From assembly GCF_002931235.1 (NCBI RefSeq), contig NZ_PSTT01000028.1, forward strand, positions 1 to 36,087: 36,087 bases of DNA. Reading direction: 5' to 3'. Shown here piece by piece: positions 7,046 through 14,205 of the stretch (position 1 is the first letter of the stretch; each line of letters starts with the position of its first letter). The DNA is from Subtercola sp. Z020 (GTDB taxonomy: Bacteria; Actinomycetota; Actinomycetes; Actinomycetales; Microbacteriaceae). A program made the position numbers and the translations under genes. The notes under the pieces were generated by a model. That model was given only the letters and a program-made list of their open reading frames with translations. It had not been told where the DNA came from and did no database searches.

Positions 7046-8552
7046 TTACGCCGCCGGCTCCAGCGCCGCCTCGGCGCGCTCCGCGCTGCCCGCAGCGAGC
7101 CCCGCCGCGATCCCCCCTCGCGACACCGCCCACAGCACCAGCCCGACGACCAGCACGATCCCTTCCGACACCGTCAGAGACCAGATGATGCCCGCCAGCC
7201 CGAACCAGAGGTTGCCGAGCAGCACGATCGGGATGAACAGCACCCCCTGCGACATCGACATCACGATCGCGGCCGTCGCCCGCCCCGTCGCCTGGAACAA
7301 CGACGTGAGAAGCCCCGTGAACCCGTTCACGATCATCGCGACGAGCTGCGCGGTCAGCACGACGACCCCGATCGCGAGCACCGACCGGTCGTCGGAGAAC
7401 GCCGAGAACAACTGCTCGCGAAAGACGAACACAGACACAGAAGAGACCACCACGATGCCCCCGACGACGAGAGCCGACGCCCGCAGCGCGGAGTGCAGGC
7501 GCGCACGATCCCCCTTTCCGTAGGAGTAGGCGAGCAGTGGCAGCACCCCGAGCGTCACGCCCATCACGAGGAATTCGGGCACCTGCGCGATACGCACCGC
7601 CACGCCCATCGCCGCCAGCGCGGCATCCCCGTAGGCCACCGCCAGATTGTTGAGCACCAGCGACGTCACGATGAGGAAGGCCGACTGCAGCAGCTCGCCG
7701 ACGCCGACTCCGAAGACCGGCTTCAGCACCGCTGGCGAAAGCGTGAACCAGCGCGGCGCGAGGCTCACGTGTTCGCTGTTGCGCTGCAACCAGACCACGA
7801 AGTAGACGACCACGCCGACGTTCGCGAGCCCCATCGCGAGGGCGGCGCCCGCGACGCCCCAGTTCAGCACGAGGATGAACTGGGGCGTCGAACACGACGT
7901 TCGCGAGGGTCGAGGCGATGAGTCCGATCATCACCTGGCGTGCCGCGCCCTCGGCCCGAACGATCTGCTCCAGGCAGAACGCCACGGCGAGCACGGGAAC
8001 GAACGCGAGCATGACGGCGACGTAGGCGGATGTCGCGGGCACCGCCGCGGCATCCGCCCCCAGCAGCGTGACCAGCGGATTCAGGAGCACCAACCCGAGT
8101 CCACCGAGCAGGGCGCCGGTGATTGCCGCACCCCAGACGGCGAACGACGAGACGCGCTTGATCTCGCCGGCCTGCGACGCGTCGTTCTCCGACGCCCCGA
8201 GCAGCCGCGAGATGAGTGCCCCGCCGCCGACCCCGAACACTCCGCCGACCGCCATGACCAGGCCGAGAAGAGGGGTGCCGAAGGTGATCGCGGCGAGCAG
8301 GGTGGCGTCGTGCAGCGAGCCGACGAAGCCCGCACTGATGACATTGTAGACGGCGCTGACGATCATGGCGGCGGCCATCGGCACGCAGAGATGGAGGAGG
8401 GCGCGCACGATCGGCGCGGCCGAGAGGTACCAGCGGTTGGTGCCCTTCTCGGGCTCTGAAGTGTTTTCGGGCGCCGCCTCGTTTGCGGGCGCCGCCCCGT
8501 TGTATTGCGCCGCCCCGTTTTCGGGCGCGGTCGTAGGGTTCTGGATGCTCAT
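7046..8552 (-). pseudogene. MATE family efflux transporter, frameshifted
   Basis: A 12-helix-type MATE exporter (multidrug/oligosaccharidyl-lipid/polysaccharide flippase superfamily; export driven by ion gradient) split by one extra base. The N-terminal part runs from the ATG at 8552 through LLHLCVPMAAAMIVSAVYNV to STLANVVFD, and the C-terminal half resumes in another frame with LNWGVAGAALAM. The span of 1,507 bases is one more than a multiple of three. The indel lies at about 7882-7887 in a GGGGCG run, so it may be a sequencing error. The start has GAAGAGGAG six bases upstream. It is downstream of marR in the same direction, which suggests drug-inducible export. Confidence 0.82.
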
Positions 8553-8665
8553 GGTTGCTCCTCTTCAGGGCAGGTTCGAGCGCGCGCCGACGAGTGCCGG
8601 CACGGCGAGGGTGAGGGTGAGGTTCTGGATGCCCGGCCGCTGCATGCGGCGAACGGGCTCGTGCG

Positions 8666-9109
8666 TCACCGGGTGGGTCGCGGAAGAACCGAGGTAACCT
8701 TCAGCAGCAGTTCGTGGAGCGTCTCGCGCTCCTCAGCGCTCAGCGGCGCGAGGATGGCATCCTCGGTTGCCGCCATGGCAGCGTCGAACCCTTCGATGAG
8801 TTCGGCGCCTTCGAGGGTGGCGTAGACGCGTTTGCTGCGTTCGTTGCCGCCCTCGGTGCGCCGGTCGATGAGGCCGCGGCGCTCGAGCCCCTGAAGGAGG
8901 CTCGAGACACTGGCGGCGCTCGTTCGGCTGACGTCGGCGATGTCGCGCTGGATGGCGCCGGGGTTCTGCACGAGATACCCCAGCACGAAGGACTGCTCAC
9001 GGCTGAGGTCGCGTTCGCGCACCCAGTCCTGGCCGGCCATCATCTGGGCCCAGCCGATCCACCGCAGCAGCTCGAGACTCGTGGTGAGGCGGGGCCCATC
9101 TTCTTCCAT
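8666..9109 (-). CDS. MarR family transcriptional regulator
   Basis: 147 residues. A winged helix spans about residues 40-110: REQSFVLGYLVQNPGAIQRD, IADVSRTSAASVSSLLQGLE and RRGLIDRRTEGGNERSK, as in MarR repressors, which bind a palindrome as dimers and release DNA on binding a ligand. The frame is open 38 codons upstream, but that part covers the promoter, so the ATG at 9109 is right. TTGACA-17-TAGATT ends 7 bases before the ATG and encloses a perfect palindrome. This predicts autoregulation and control of the MATE gene 113 bases downstream. Confidence 0.88.
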   Translation of the reverse strand: MEEDGPRLTTSLELLRWIGWAQMMAGQDWVRERDLSREQSFVLGYLVQNPGAIQRDIADVSRTSAASVSSLLQGLERRGLIDRRTEGGNERSKRVYATLEGAELIEGFDAAMAATEDAILAPLSAEERETLHELLLKVTSVLPRPTR

Positions 9110-9116
9110 GCTTAGG

Positions 9117-9145
9117 AATCTAATAGTTAGATGTCTAACTGTCAA
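9117..9145 (-). promoter_or_regulatory. marR promoter with MarR operator
   Basis: On the minus strand, TTGACA (9140-9145) and TAGATT (9117-9122) are spaced by 17 bases. AGTTAGA-TG-TCTAACT at 9125-9140 is a perfect palindrome filling the spacer. The -10 box is 7 bases before the ATG, implying a leaderless mRNA. Confidence 0.8.
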
Positions 9146-9215
9146 CCACCGAACCGAAGAGTCTCGAATTGGCAGACCTTCGAAACGTGTGGCATACTCG
9201 ATGAGTTGTCTAATC

Positions 9216-9288
9216 GGCCCCATCGTTTAGCGGCCTAGGACATCGCCCTCTCACGGCGGTAACACCGGTTCGAATCCGGTTGGGGTCA
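9216..9288 (+). tRNA. tRNA-Glu (anticodon CTC)
   Basis: The acceptor stem GGCCCCA pairs with TGGGGTC (one G-T pair), and the discriminator is A9288. The anticodon loop CTCTCAC reads CTC (codon GAG). The T arm ACCGGTTCGAATCCGGT is intact. CCA is not encoded. A terminator follows. Confidence 0.95.
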
Positions 9289-9304
9289 CGACAGTGTGAA
9301 AGAG

Positions 9305-9342
9305 AAAGCCCGGTTCCCTCTACAGGGGAGCCGGGCTTTTTT
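9305..9342 (+). terminator. Intrinsic terminator of tRNA-Glu
   Basis: The stem AAAGCCCGGTTCCC / GGGGAGCCGGGCTTT is followed by T residues, 17 bases after the tRNA. Confidence 0.88.
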
Positions 9343-9404
9343 GTGCTCATGCCAGTGCGATCAGCGCACCAGCCGCGCTGATCGTCGCGCTTTCCTGCAC
9401 GCCG

Positions 9405-9755
9405 TCAGCCGCGCGCCGTGAGCACGCAGAACTCGTTCCCCTCGGGGTCGGCCAGCACCACCCACGGCGCATCGCCCTGCCCTATATCCACCCGACGGGC
9501 GCCCATCCCGAGCAGCCGCTCGACCTCGGCCGCCTGGTCGTCGGGCACGAAGTCGAAGTGGATGCGGTTCTTGCCGACCTTCGCCTCGGCCGAGTTCAGG
9601 AACAGGAACGTCGGATGCGCCCCCTCCGGGCTCTGCAACTCCAGCACCCCGTCATCCTCGTCGATCACGACCCACCCCAGGGCCGCCTCCCACCAGTGAC
9701 CGAGCGCGTGGAAGTCGCGGCAGTCCACGACGATCTCCTCGAACTTCAGCGTCAT
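9405..9755 (-). CDS. VOC family (glyoxalase-like) protein
   Basis: 116 residues, one vicinal-oxygen-chelate unit pair: FEEIVVDCRDFHALGHWWEA at the N-terminus and RIHFDFVPDD near the middle, then VVLADPEGNEFCVL at the end. These motifs are typical of the glyoxalase/bleomycin-resistance group of small actinobacterial proteins whose substrates are unknown. The ATG at 9755 is 6 bases after TAGCGT (9762-9767), so the mRNA is probably leaderless. It is a monocistronic gene. Confidence 0.88.
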   Translation of the reverse strand: MTLKFEEIVVDCRDFHALGHWWEAALGWVVIDEDDGVLELQSPEGAHPTFLFLNSAEAKVGKNRIHFDFVPDDQAAEVERLLGMGARRVDIGQGDAPWVVLADPEGNEFCVLTARG

Positions 9756-9816
9756 GCCCCAACGCTAGCCCGCTAATCCGCCCCGACACCAGAGAAGGCA
9801 TAGCCCCCCTGTTCGC

Positions 9817-10656
9817 TCAGACGATGCGCTGCTTCGCCAGCGCGGCCAGCTCGGCGCGGTTCGTCGCCCCGGCCTTCCGCAGCAGGTTCGACACGTGGAA
9901 CTTCACCGTGTTGTCGCTGATCCCCAGCTGCGCAGCGATGGCACGGTTGCGGGCGCCCGACGCGACGAGCCGGAGAACATCCCGCTCGCGCGCGCTCAGC
10001 TGCACGGTGTCTTCGAGCGCGTCGGGCTCGGGCGGCGGGTCGAGCGGCAGCGTGATCGCAAGCGACGACCCCCACCCCGGCGTCGACGAGACCAGCAGGT
10101 CGCCCTCCAGCGCCGACACCTTCTCGGCGATCGGACGCAGCACGTCGTCGTGCCGGCTCAGCTCGCCCGGCCCGTCGTCGCGGATGCCGATCAGCAGGTT
10201 CTGCCCGTCGCAGTCCCACTGGATGCGCACCCGCCGCGTGTCCGCCGCGTCCGCGAGAGCGAGCACCGAGTTGCGAACGATGGCCCGGGCGGCCTGCGCA
10301 ACGACGCCCGGCAGAGCCCGGCCCGTGCTCGGCGGCTCGATGAACTGCACGTCGAGGTCGCCGAAGCGCACCAGCGGGCGCAGGTCGCTCTTCAGTCGCG
10401 CGAACGCCGTCACCACGGGCTCGAGCATCGCGCTCTGTTCCGTGTCCGACGCCGTGCGCAGGCTCACGAGCGACGCCGCGGCGATGTCGATCGCCGTCGT
10501 GCGCGCCGCTTTGTCGTCGAGCCTGCTCGACCGCAGCACCGCCAGCAGCGACTCGAGTTCGACCGCATGCCGGTCGGCCAGCTCCGAGAGGGCGCGCGCG
10601 TGATCGCCGACCAGCGCACGGATGGCGGGGGAGGGGATGTCCGCTGAAGGCTGCAT
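9817..10656 (-). CDS. Regulator with histidine-kinase-like ATPase and LuxR DNA-binding domain
   Basis: 279 residues with an unusual order. Residues about 10-110 are helical and Ala/Leu-rich. Residues about 115-205 resemble a histidine-kinase ATPase: ARAIVRNSVLALAD (N box), GIRDDGPGE (G1 box) and TPGWGSSLAITLPL (G2 box). Residues 220-275 are a LuxR/GerE helix-turn-helix (LSARERDVLRLVASG, NRAIAAQLGISDNTVKFHVS). A canonical phospho-accepting His box of the HisKA_3 type is not clear, and no receiver domain or membrane segment is present. ATP binding may directly control DNA binding. It is divergent from hxlB, so a role in RuMP-pathway control is plausible. TAGGTT lies 6 bases before the ATG (leaderless). 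Confidence 0.75.
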   Translation of the reverse strand: MQPSADIPSPAIRALVGDHARALSELADRHAVELESLLAVLRSSRLDDKAARTTAIDIAAASLVSLRTASDTEQSAMLEPVVTAFARLKSDLRPLVRFGDLDVQFIEPPSTGRALPGVVAQAARAIVRNSVLALADAADTRRVRIQWDCDGQNLLIGIRDDGPGELSRHDDVLRPIAEKVSALEGDLLVSSTPGWGSSLAITLPLDPPPEPDALEDTVQLSARERDVLRLVASGARNRAIAAQLGISDNTVKFHVSNLLRKAGATNRAELAALAKQRIV

Positions 10657-10663
10657 GACGGCA

Positions 10664-10703
10664 ACCTACCCCACAATCATCCACCCCACCCATTCGGGTA
10701 GGT
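10664..10703. promoter_or_regulatory. Inverted repeat between the LuxR regulator and hxlB
   Basis: ACCTACCC (10664-10671) and GGGTAGGT (10696-10703) are exact inverted copies with 24 bases between. The left arm overlaps the -10 box TAGGTT (10663-10668) of the regulator gene, so binding could repress it and affect hxlB. Suggested operator; no binding evidence. Confidence 0.45.
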
Positions 10704-10758
10704 GAGCCTGCTCGCTCGGCGAGTGCGCACCCCGCCCCTCCGAGCGCAGGCTGAAGAC

Positions 10759-11337
10759 ATGCCCGAAACGCCGTACCCCGTCACCGAGTCGCTCACCTTG
10801 GTCGGCCGGGAGGTCGCCGGCGTTCTCGACCGGCTCGCCCGCGACAACATGCAGGCTCTGGATGCCCTGGCCACCCTTCTCACGGAAGCCCCGCGCGTCT
10901 TCGTGCTCGGCGCCGGCCGCTCGGGCCTCGCGCTCAGCATGACGGCCATGCGCCTCATGCACCTCGGCCTCACCGTGCACGTCGTCGGCGAGGTGACCGC
11001 CCCGGCCATCGGCGCGGGCGACCTGCTGCTGACGGCGAGTGGATCGGGTACCACCCACACCATCGTGCGCGCCGCCGAGCTCGCCACCGACGCCGGCGCT
11101 ACGGTTGCGGCCATCAGCACCGCCGCGGCATCCCCGCTCGCCGACCTCGCCGCGGTCGTCGTCGTCGTGCCGGCCGCCGGCAAGCAGGACCGCTCGGGCG
11201 AGGCATCCGCCCAGTATGCCGGCAGCCTCTTCGAGCAGAGCGTCGTGCTGCTCGGCGACGCCCTCTTCCACGCGCTGTGGATGCGTTCGGGCGCCAGTGC
11301 AGACGAGCTCTGGCCGCGACACGCGAATCTCGAATGA
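10759..11337 (+). CDS. hxlB: 6-phospho-3-hexuloisomerase
   Basis: 192-residue SIS-domain enzyme that converts D-arabino-3-hexulose 6-phosphate to fructose 6-phosphate, the second step of formaldehyde fixation by the ribulose monophosphate pathway. It shows VFVLGAGRSGLALSMTAMRL, the sugar-phosphate loop TASGSGTTHTIV, and QYAGSLFEQ near residue 153, typical of HxlB. The frame is open 19 codons further up, but MPETPYPVTESLTLV matches the usual N-terminus, so the start is 10759. hxlA follows after 41 bases in the same direction. The order hxlB-hxlA occurs in actinobacteria, while Bacillus has hxlA-hxlB. Confidence 0.92.
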   Translation: MPETPYPVTESLTLVGREVAGVLDRLARDNMQALDALATLLTEAPRVFVLGAGRSGLALSMTAMRLMHLGLTVHVVGEVTAPAIGAGDLLLTASGSGTTHTIVRAAELATDAGATVAAISTAAASPLADLAAVVVVVPAAGKQDRSGEASAQYAGSLFEQSVVLLGDALFHALWMRSGASADELWPRHANLE

Positions 11338-11378
11338 CTTCTTCTCCGATCATCCAGAACCCTTCTGAAAGGCATCAC

Positions 11379-12002
11379 ATGAAACTGCAGTTCGCCATGG
11401 ACACTCTCACCACCGAGTCGGCTCTCGAATGGGCTGCCGCTGCGGCGCCGCACGTCGACATCCTCGAACTCGGCACGCCCCTCATCAAGGCCGAGGGCCT
11501 GTCGGCCGTCACCGCCATCAAGAAGGCGCACCCCGACAAGATCGTCTTCGCCGACCTGAAGACGATGGATGCCGGCGAGCTCGAAGCCGACACCGCCTTC
11601 GAGGCCGGGGCCGACCTCGTGACCGTGCTCGGCCTGGCCGGTGACAGCACCATCGTCGGCGCCGTCAAGGCCGCCAAGAAGCACGGCAAGGGCATCGTCG
11701 CCGACCTCATCGGCGTGCCCGACAAGGCAGCGCGCGCGAAGGAGGTCGTCGCCCTCGGCGTGGACTTCGTCGAGATGCACGCGGGCCTCGACGAGCAGGC
11801 CGAAGACGGCTTCACGTTCAGCACTCTGCTCGACGACGGCACCGCTTCGGGCGTTCCGTTCTCGGTCGCGGGCGGCATCAACGCCTCGACCATCGCTTCG
11901 GTGCAGCAGGCCGGTGCCGACGTGGCCGTTGCCGGCAGCGCGATCTACAGCGCGTCGGACGTCGGGGCGGCTGCTGCGGAGCTGCGCGCCGCGATCGTCT
12001 AG
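11379..12002 (+). CDS. hxlA: 3-hexulose-6-phosphate synthase
   Basis: 207-residue TIM-barrel enzyme of the orotidine-5'-phosphate decarboxylase superfamily. It condenses formaldehyde with ribulose 5-phosphate. Motifs are MKLQFAMDTLTTESALEW, DILELGTPLIKAEG, VFADLKTMDAGELEAD (the DxKxxD active site) and FSVAGGINASTI for phosphate binding. Length is normal for the family. AAAGG lies 7 bases before the ATG. With hxlB it forms a formaldehyde-detoxifying and assimilating operon. No methanol dehydrogenase or transketolase is near, so the role is likely detoxification of formaldehyde or supply of ribulose 5-phosphate by the reverse route. Confidence 0.95.
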   Translation: MKLQFAMDTLTTESALEWAAAAAPHVDILELGTPLIKAEGLSAVTAIKKAHPDKIVFADLKTMDAGELEADTAFEAGADLVTVLGLAGDSTIVGAVKAAKKHGKGIVADLIGVPDKAARAKEVVALGVDFVEMHAGLDEQAEDGFTFSTLLDDGTASGVPFSVAGGINASTIASVQQAGADVAVAGSAIYSASDVGAAAAELRAAIV

Positions 12003-12015
12003 CTTCTGCTTTCTC

Positions 12016-12044
12016 GTTGCCCTCGACCTCGCGGTTGGGGGCAA
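12016..12044 (+). terminator. Possible terminator after hxlA
   Basis: GTTGCCC and GGGCAAC form a 7-bp stem with a 15-base loop, 14 bases beyond the hxlA stop. There is no T run right after it, so termination is only suggested. Confidence 0.4.
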
Positions 12045-12104
12045 CGCCTATTAAACCGACCCGTGGCATCCACAGGTCGTCTGTTCGCCGTGGCCGATCG
12101 TCGC

Positions 12105-12116
12105 TAGATTGACCGC
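12105..12116 (+). promoter_or_regulatory. -10 element of the TMEM175-like gene
   Basis: TAGATT at 12105-12110 is exactly 6 bases before the ATG at 12117, with no ribosome site between. It fits the leaderless pattern of the window. Confidence 0.55.
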
Positions 12117-12767
12117 ATGATCAGACGGATGAAGCGCAACGGAATCGGCCGGCTCGAGGCGTTCAGCGACGCCGTGCTCGCGATCGTCATGACCCTGCTC
12201 GTGCTCGACCTGCTGCCGAGCGGCGCCCAGTCGCCCGCCCAGCTGCTCGACGACTGGCCCACCTACCTCGCCTACCTGGCCGCCTTCTTCACCATCGGCA
12301 TCATCTGGCTGAACCACAACGAAGAGCTCGCGCGGGTCGTACGAACCACCCCCGTGCTGCTCGTGCTGAACCTCGGCCTGCTGCTCGGCGCGTCGCTCGT
12401 GCCGTGGCCGACCGCGCTCCTCTCCGACGCGCTGACCGAGGGCGACCACGACGCCCAGTTCGCGGCGATGGTCGTCTTCGCGGTCGTCGCCGCGGTGATC
12501 AGCGTGCCGTGGGTGGCGCTCGACCTGTACCTCGCGCGGCATCCCGAGCTGCTTCACGAGGCACCGGATGTCGCGTGGATGCGCCGGCACGCGCTCTACT
12601 CGGCCGGCACCCTCGTCGTCGCGCTAATCAGCGTCGTCGTCGCGCTGTTCTCGCCGCTCGCGGCGCTCGTGCTGTACCTCGTGGTGGCGGCGGCGTTCCT
12701 GCTGGCGCGGCTCTTCGAGCGCGAGGCGCCTGGCGTTGCGGAGGACGATCTCGAGGACGGCGCCTGA
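12117..12767 (+). CDS. TMEM175 family (DUF1211) membrane protein
   Basis: 216 residues with about six hydrophobic helices. The first helix carries RLEAFSDAVLAIVMTLLVLD, the conserved R-x3-FSD motif of TMEM175-type potassium channels. IGIIWLNHNEELARVV in the second/third helix region also fits the bacterial family. Bacterial members form tetrameric K+-permeable channels of modest selectivity. The C-terminus is acidic. It is a single gene between hxlA and hsp20. Confidence 0.85.
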   Translation: MIRRMKRNGIGRLEAFSDAVLAIVMTLLVLDLLPSGAQSPAQLLDDWPTYLAYLAAFFTIGIIWLNHNEELARVVRTTPVLLVLNLGLLLGASLVPWPTALLSDALTEGDHDAQFAAMVVFAVVAAVISVPWVALDLYLARHPELLHEAPDVAWMRRHALYSAGTLVVALISVVVALFSPLAALVLYLVVAAAFLLARLFEREAPGVAEDDLEDGA

Positions 12768-12814
12768 GTCTCGATCGGTCGCATCCGCCCGCCGAAAATT
12801 TCGGCAAAAAGTTC

Positions 12815-12841
12815 TTGGCACTCTCGAAGGGCGAGTGCTAA
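12815..12841 (+). promoter_or_regulatory. CIRCE element (HrcA operator) with hsp20 promoter
   Basis: TTGGCACTC-9-GAGTGCTAA matches the CIRCE consensus TTAGCACTC-9-GAGTGCTAA with one mismatch. TTGGCA (12815-12820) and TAATAT (12839-12844), 18 bases apart, serve as -35 and -10, so HrcA bound here would block the polymerase. It is 58 bases upstream of the hsp20 ATG. Confidence 0.92.
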
Positions 12842-12898
12842 TATTTTTTGCAGAAATTGAGTCACACCGACTCACACAGTGGAAGGGGAATCCTCATT

Positions 12899-13330
12899 AT
12901 GGCAATGTCTTTTGATCCTTTCAGCGAGCTGGACCGCCTCACCGGCAACCTTCTCCAGTTCCGCCCGGGGCCGAAGTTCATGCCCGTCGACCTGTACCGT
13001 GACGGCGACCAGTACATCCTGAACGCCGACCTCCCGGGCATCGACCCCGGTTCGGTCGACGTGGATGTGGATGGGCAGCTGCTCACCATCCGCGCCCAGC
13101 GCACCGCCGCGACCCAGGAGGGCGCGAAGTGGCTGGTGCAGGAGCGGCCCAACGGCACCTACCTCCGCCAGTTCAGCCTCGGCGAGGGCGTCGCCTCCGA
13201 GAGCATCTCGGCGACGTACGACAACGGGGTGCTGTCGGTGATCATCCCGGTCAGCGAGAAGGCGAAGCCCCGCAAGATCCAGATCACCACGCCCGACAGG
13301 GCAGACGAACAGAAGACGATCACCGTCTGA
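12899..13330 (+). CDS. Hsp20/alpha-crystallin small heat-shock protein
   Basis: 143-residue ATP-independent chaperone that holds unfolding proteins. The N-terminus AMSFDPFSELDRLTGNLLQF is typical. The alpha-crystallin domain spans about residues 28-135: MPVDLYRDGDQYILNADLPG, VDVDVDGQLLTIRAQR, and the dimer/oligomer motif NGVLSVIIPVSE. The frame is open 17 codons upstream, but GGAAGGGG lies about 10 bases before the ATG at 12899, which also fits the family start. It is under CIRCE control, so it is induced by heat through HrcA, which is encoded elsewhere. Confidence 0.93.
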   Translation: MAMSFDPFSELDRLTGNLLQFRPGPKFMPVDLYRDGDQYILNADLPGIDPGSVDVDVDGQLLTIRAQRTAATQEGAKWLVQERPNGTYLRQFSLGEGVASESISATYDNGVLSVIIPVSEKAKPRKIQITTPDRADEQKTITV

Positions 13331-13388
13331 CGGATGGCCGGGGGTGGAGCTCCCGCCCCCGGCTCCCAGGCGCAGGAGGGGAGGTGTT

Positions 13389-13655
13389 GTGCGCGTGTAC
13401 GTAGCCACTTCCGTGTGGGAAGAGCCGGTCGATGAGCTGTTCGCAGAGATCGTCTTCGACGATCAGGAACTCGCCGACCTCGCATTCTGGATGATCATCC
13501 GCGAGCACTGGCCCTCAGTAGTGAAAACCGGCTGCACCGCACCCCGCCCGCGCGCCCTGTATTACCGGTCGCTGGACCCTGTGGCGCCGGAGGACGTGGT
13601 GCACGCCTCGACGGTCGACCCGTTCACCAGGTCGCCCCCGCCGAACCGTAACTGA
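13389..13655 (+). CDS. Hypothetical protein, 88 residues
   Basis: Not recognised. The protein starts MRVYVATSVWEEPVDELFAE and contains FDDQELADLAFWMIIREHWP. It is acidic in the first half and Pro/Arg-rich at the end, with no signal peptide or membrane helix. The GTG at 13389 is supported by a strong purine tract (GGAGGGGAGG) just upstream. It lies 58 bases after hsp20 in the same direction and could be co-transcribed and heat-induced. It ends before a strong hairpin. Codon use fits the chromosome. Confidence 0.55.
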   Translation: MRVYVATSVWEEPVDELFAEIVFDDQELADLAFWMIIREHWPSVVKTGCTAPRPRALYYRSLDPVAPEDVVHASTVDPFTRSPPPNRN

Positions 13656-13663
13656 ACACCCGG

Positions 13664-13702
13664 CGGAGGGAAGCGAGCGCAAGTACGGCTCGCTTCCCTC
13701 CG
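13664..13702. terminator. 15-bp perfect hairpin, probable bidirectional terminator
   Basis: CGGAGGGAAGCGAGC (13664-13678) and its exact reverse complement (13688-13702) enclose a 9-base loop. It lies between convergent genes. No long T run follows on either side, so it is a terminator by position and strength. Confidence 0.65.
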
Positions 13703-13760
13703 CTCTTGCTGTCTCTGGATGCTCGTGCCCCGTGCCTCCTGCTCCACGGGCGAGTCGCTG

Positions 13761-14096
13761 TCAGCTGGCGGGCTCCGGCGACCCGGTGTCCTGAGTCCCG
13801 TTGGTCGGGGCATCCAGCGACCATTCCGCAGCGAACTGATCCCGGGTCATCTGGAAGAGCTCGCGTCGCGCGGTCATCAGCATCTGCCCGGCCTCGGTGA
13901 CGTCACCCGCCGGCCTGGAGGAGACGACCTCTCCGGTGTCGCGCCGCGCGATGACCAGATCGGCGACACTCGGCCCCTGCCCCACGAACCCGCCGATCAC
14001 GCTCTTGATCGCCCACGCGGCCTTCCTCCACCCCGTGTACTCGCGATCCTTCAACTCCGCGAACCAGTACACCGCCGCCGAATCCGTCGAGTCCAT
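13761..14096 (-). CDS. Hypothetical protein, 111 residues
   Basis: Not recognised. The N-terminal half reads MDSTDSAAVYWFAELKDREY then GWRKAAWAIKSVIGGFVGQG, and the middle VADLVIARRDTGEVVSSRPA looks like beta strands. There are no signal peptide or clear membrane helices. It has the style of a conserved actinobacterial protein. The ATG at 14096 is preferred over the long open frame upstream, which runs antisense to the next gene. TAGGCT lies 7 bases upstream of the ATG, and GGTGGG could serve as a ribosome site. It is divergent from the DUF4214 gene. Confidence 0.6.
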   Translation of the reverse strand: MDSTDSAAVYWFAELKDREYTGWRKAAWAIKSVIGGFVGQGPSVADLVIARRDTGEVVSSRPAGDVTEAGQMLMTARRELFQMTRDQFAAEWSLDAPTNGTQDTGSPEPAS

Positions 14097-14205
14097 GCCC
14101 ACCAGCCTATTCGGCCCGCCCGGCCGCTCCGCAGGGGCTGGGGTCGGCCGTGGTACGTTGTGCCGGGGATCGCCGACGGCGAGCGGAATCGGGGAGCGGC
14201 TCGTG

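Noticed and set aside
4749-7870. Very long minus-strand frame continuing from the MATE start through doxX and EVE
   Set aside because: After residue 226 the sequence is out of the MATE frame and antisense or out of frame to real genes (Arg-rich). It is the result of the frameshift, not a giant fusion protein.
10677-12044. 455-codon minus-strand frame opposite hxlB-hxlA
   Set aside because: Antisense to two well-identified enzymes; no domains.
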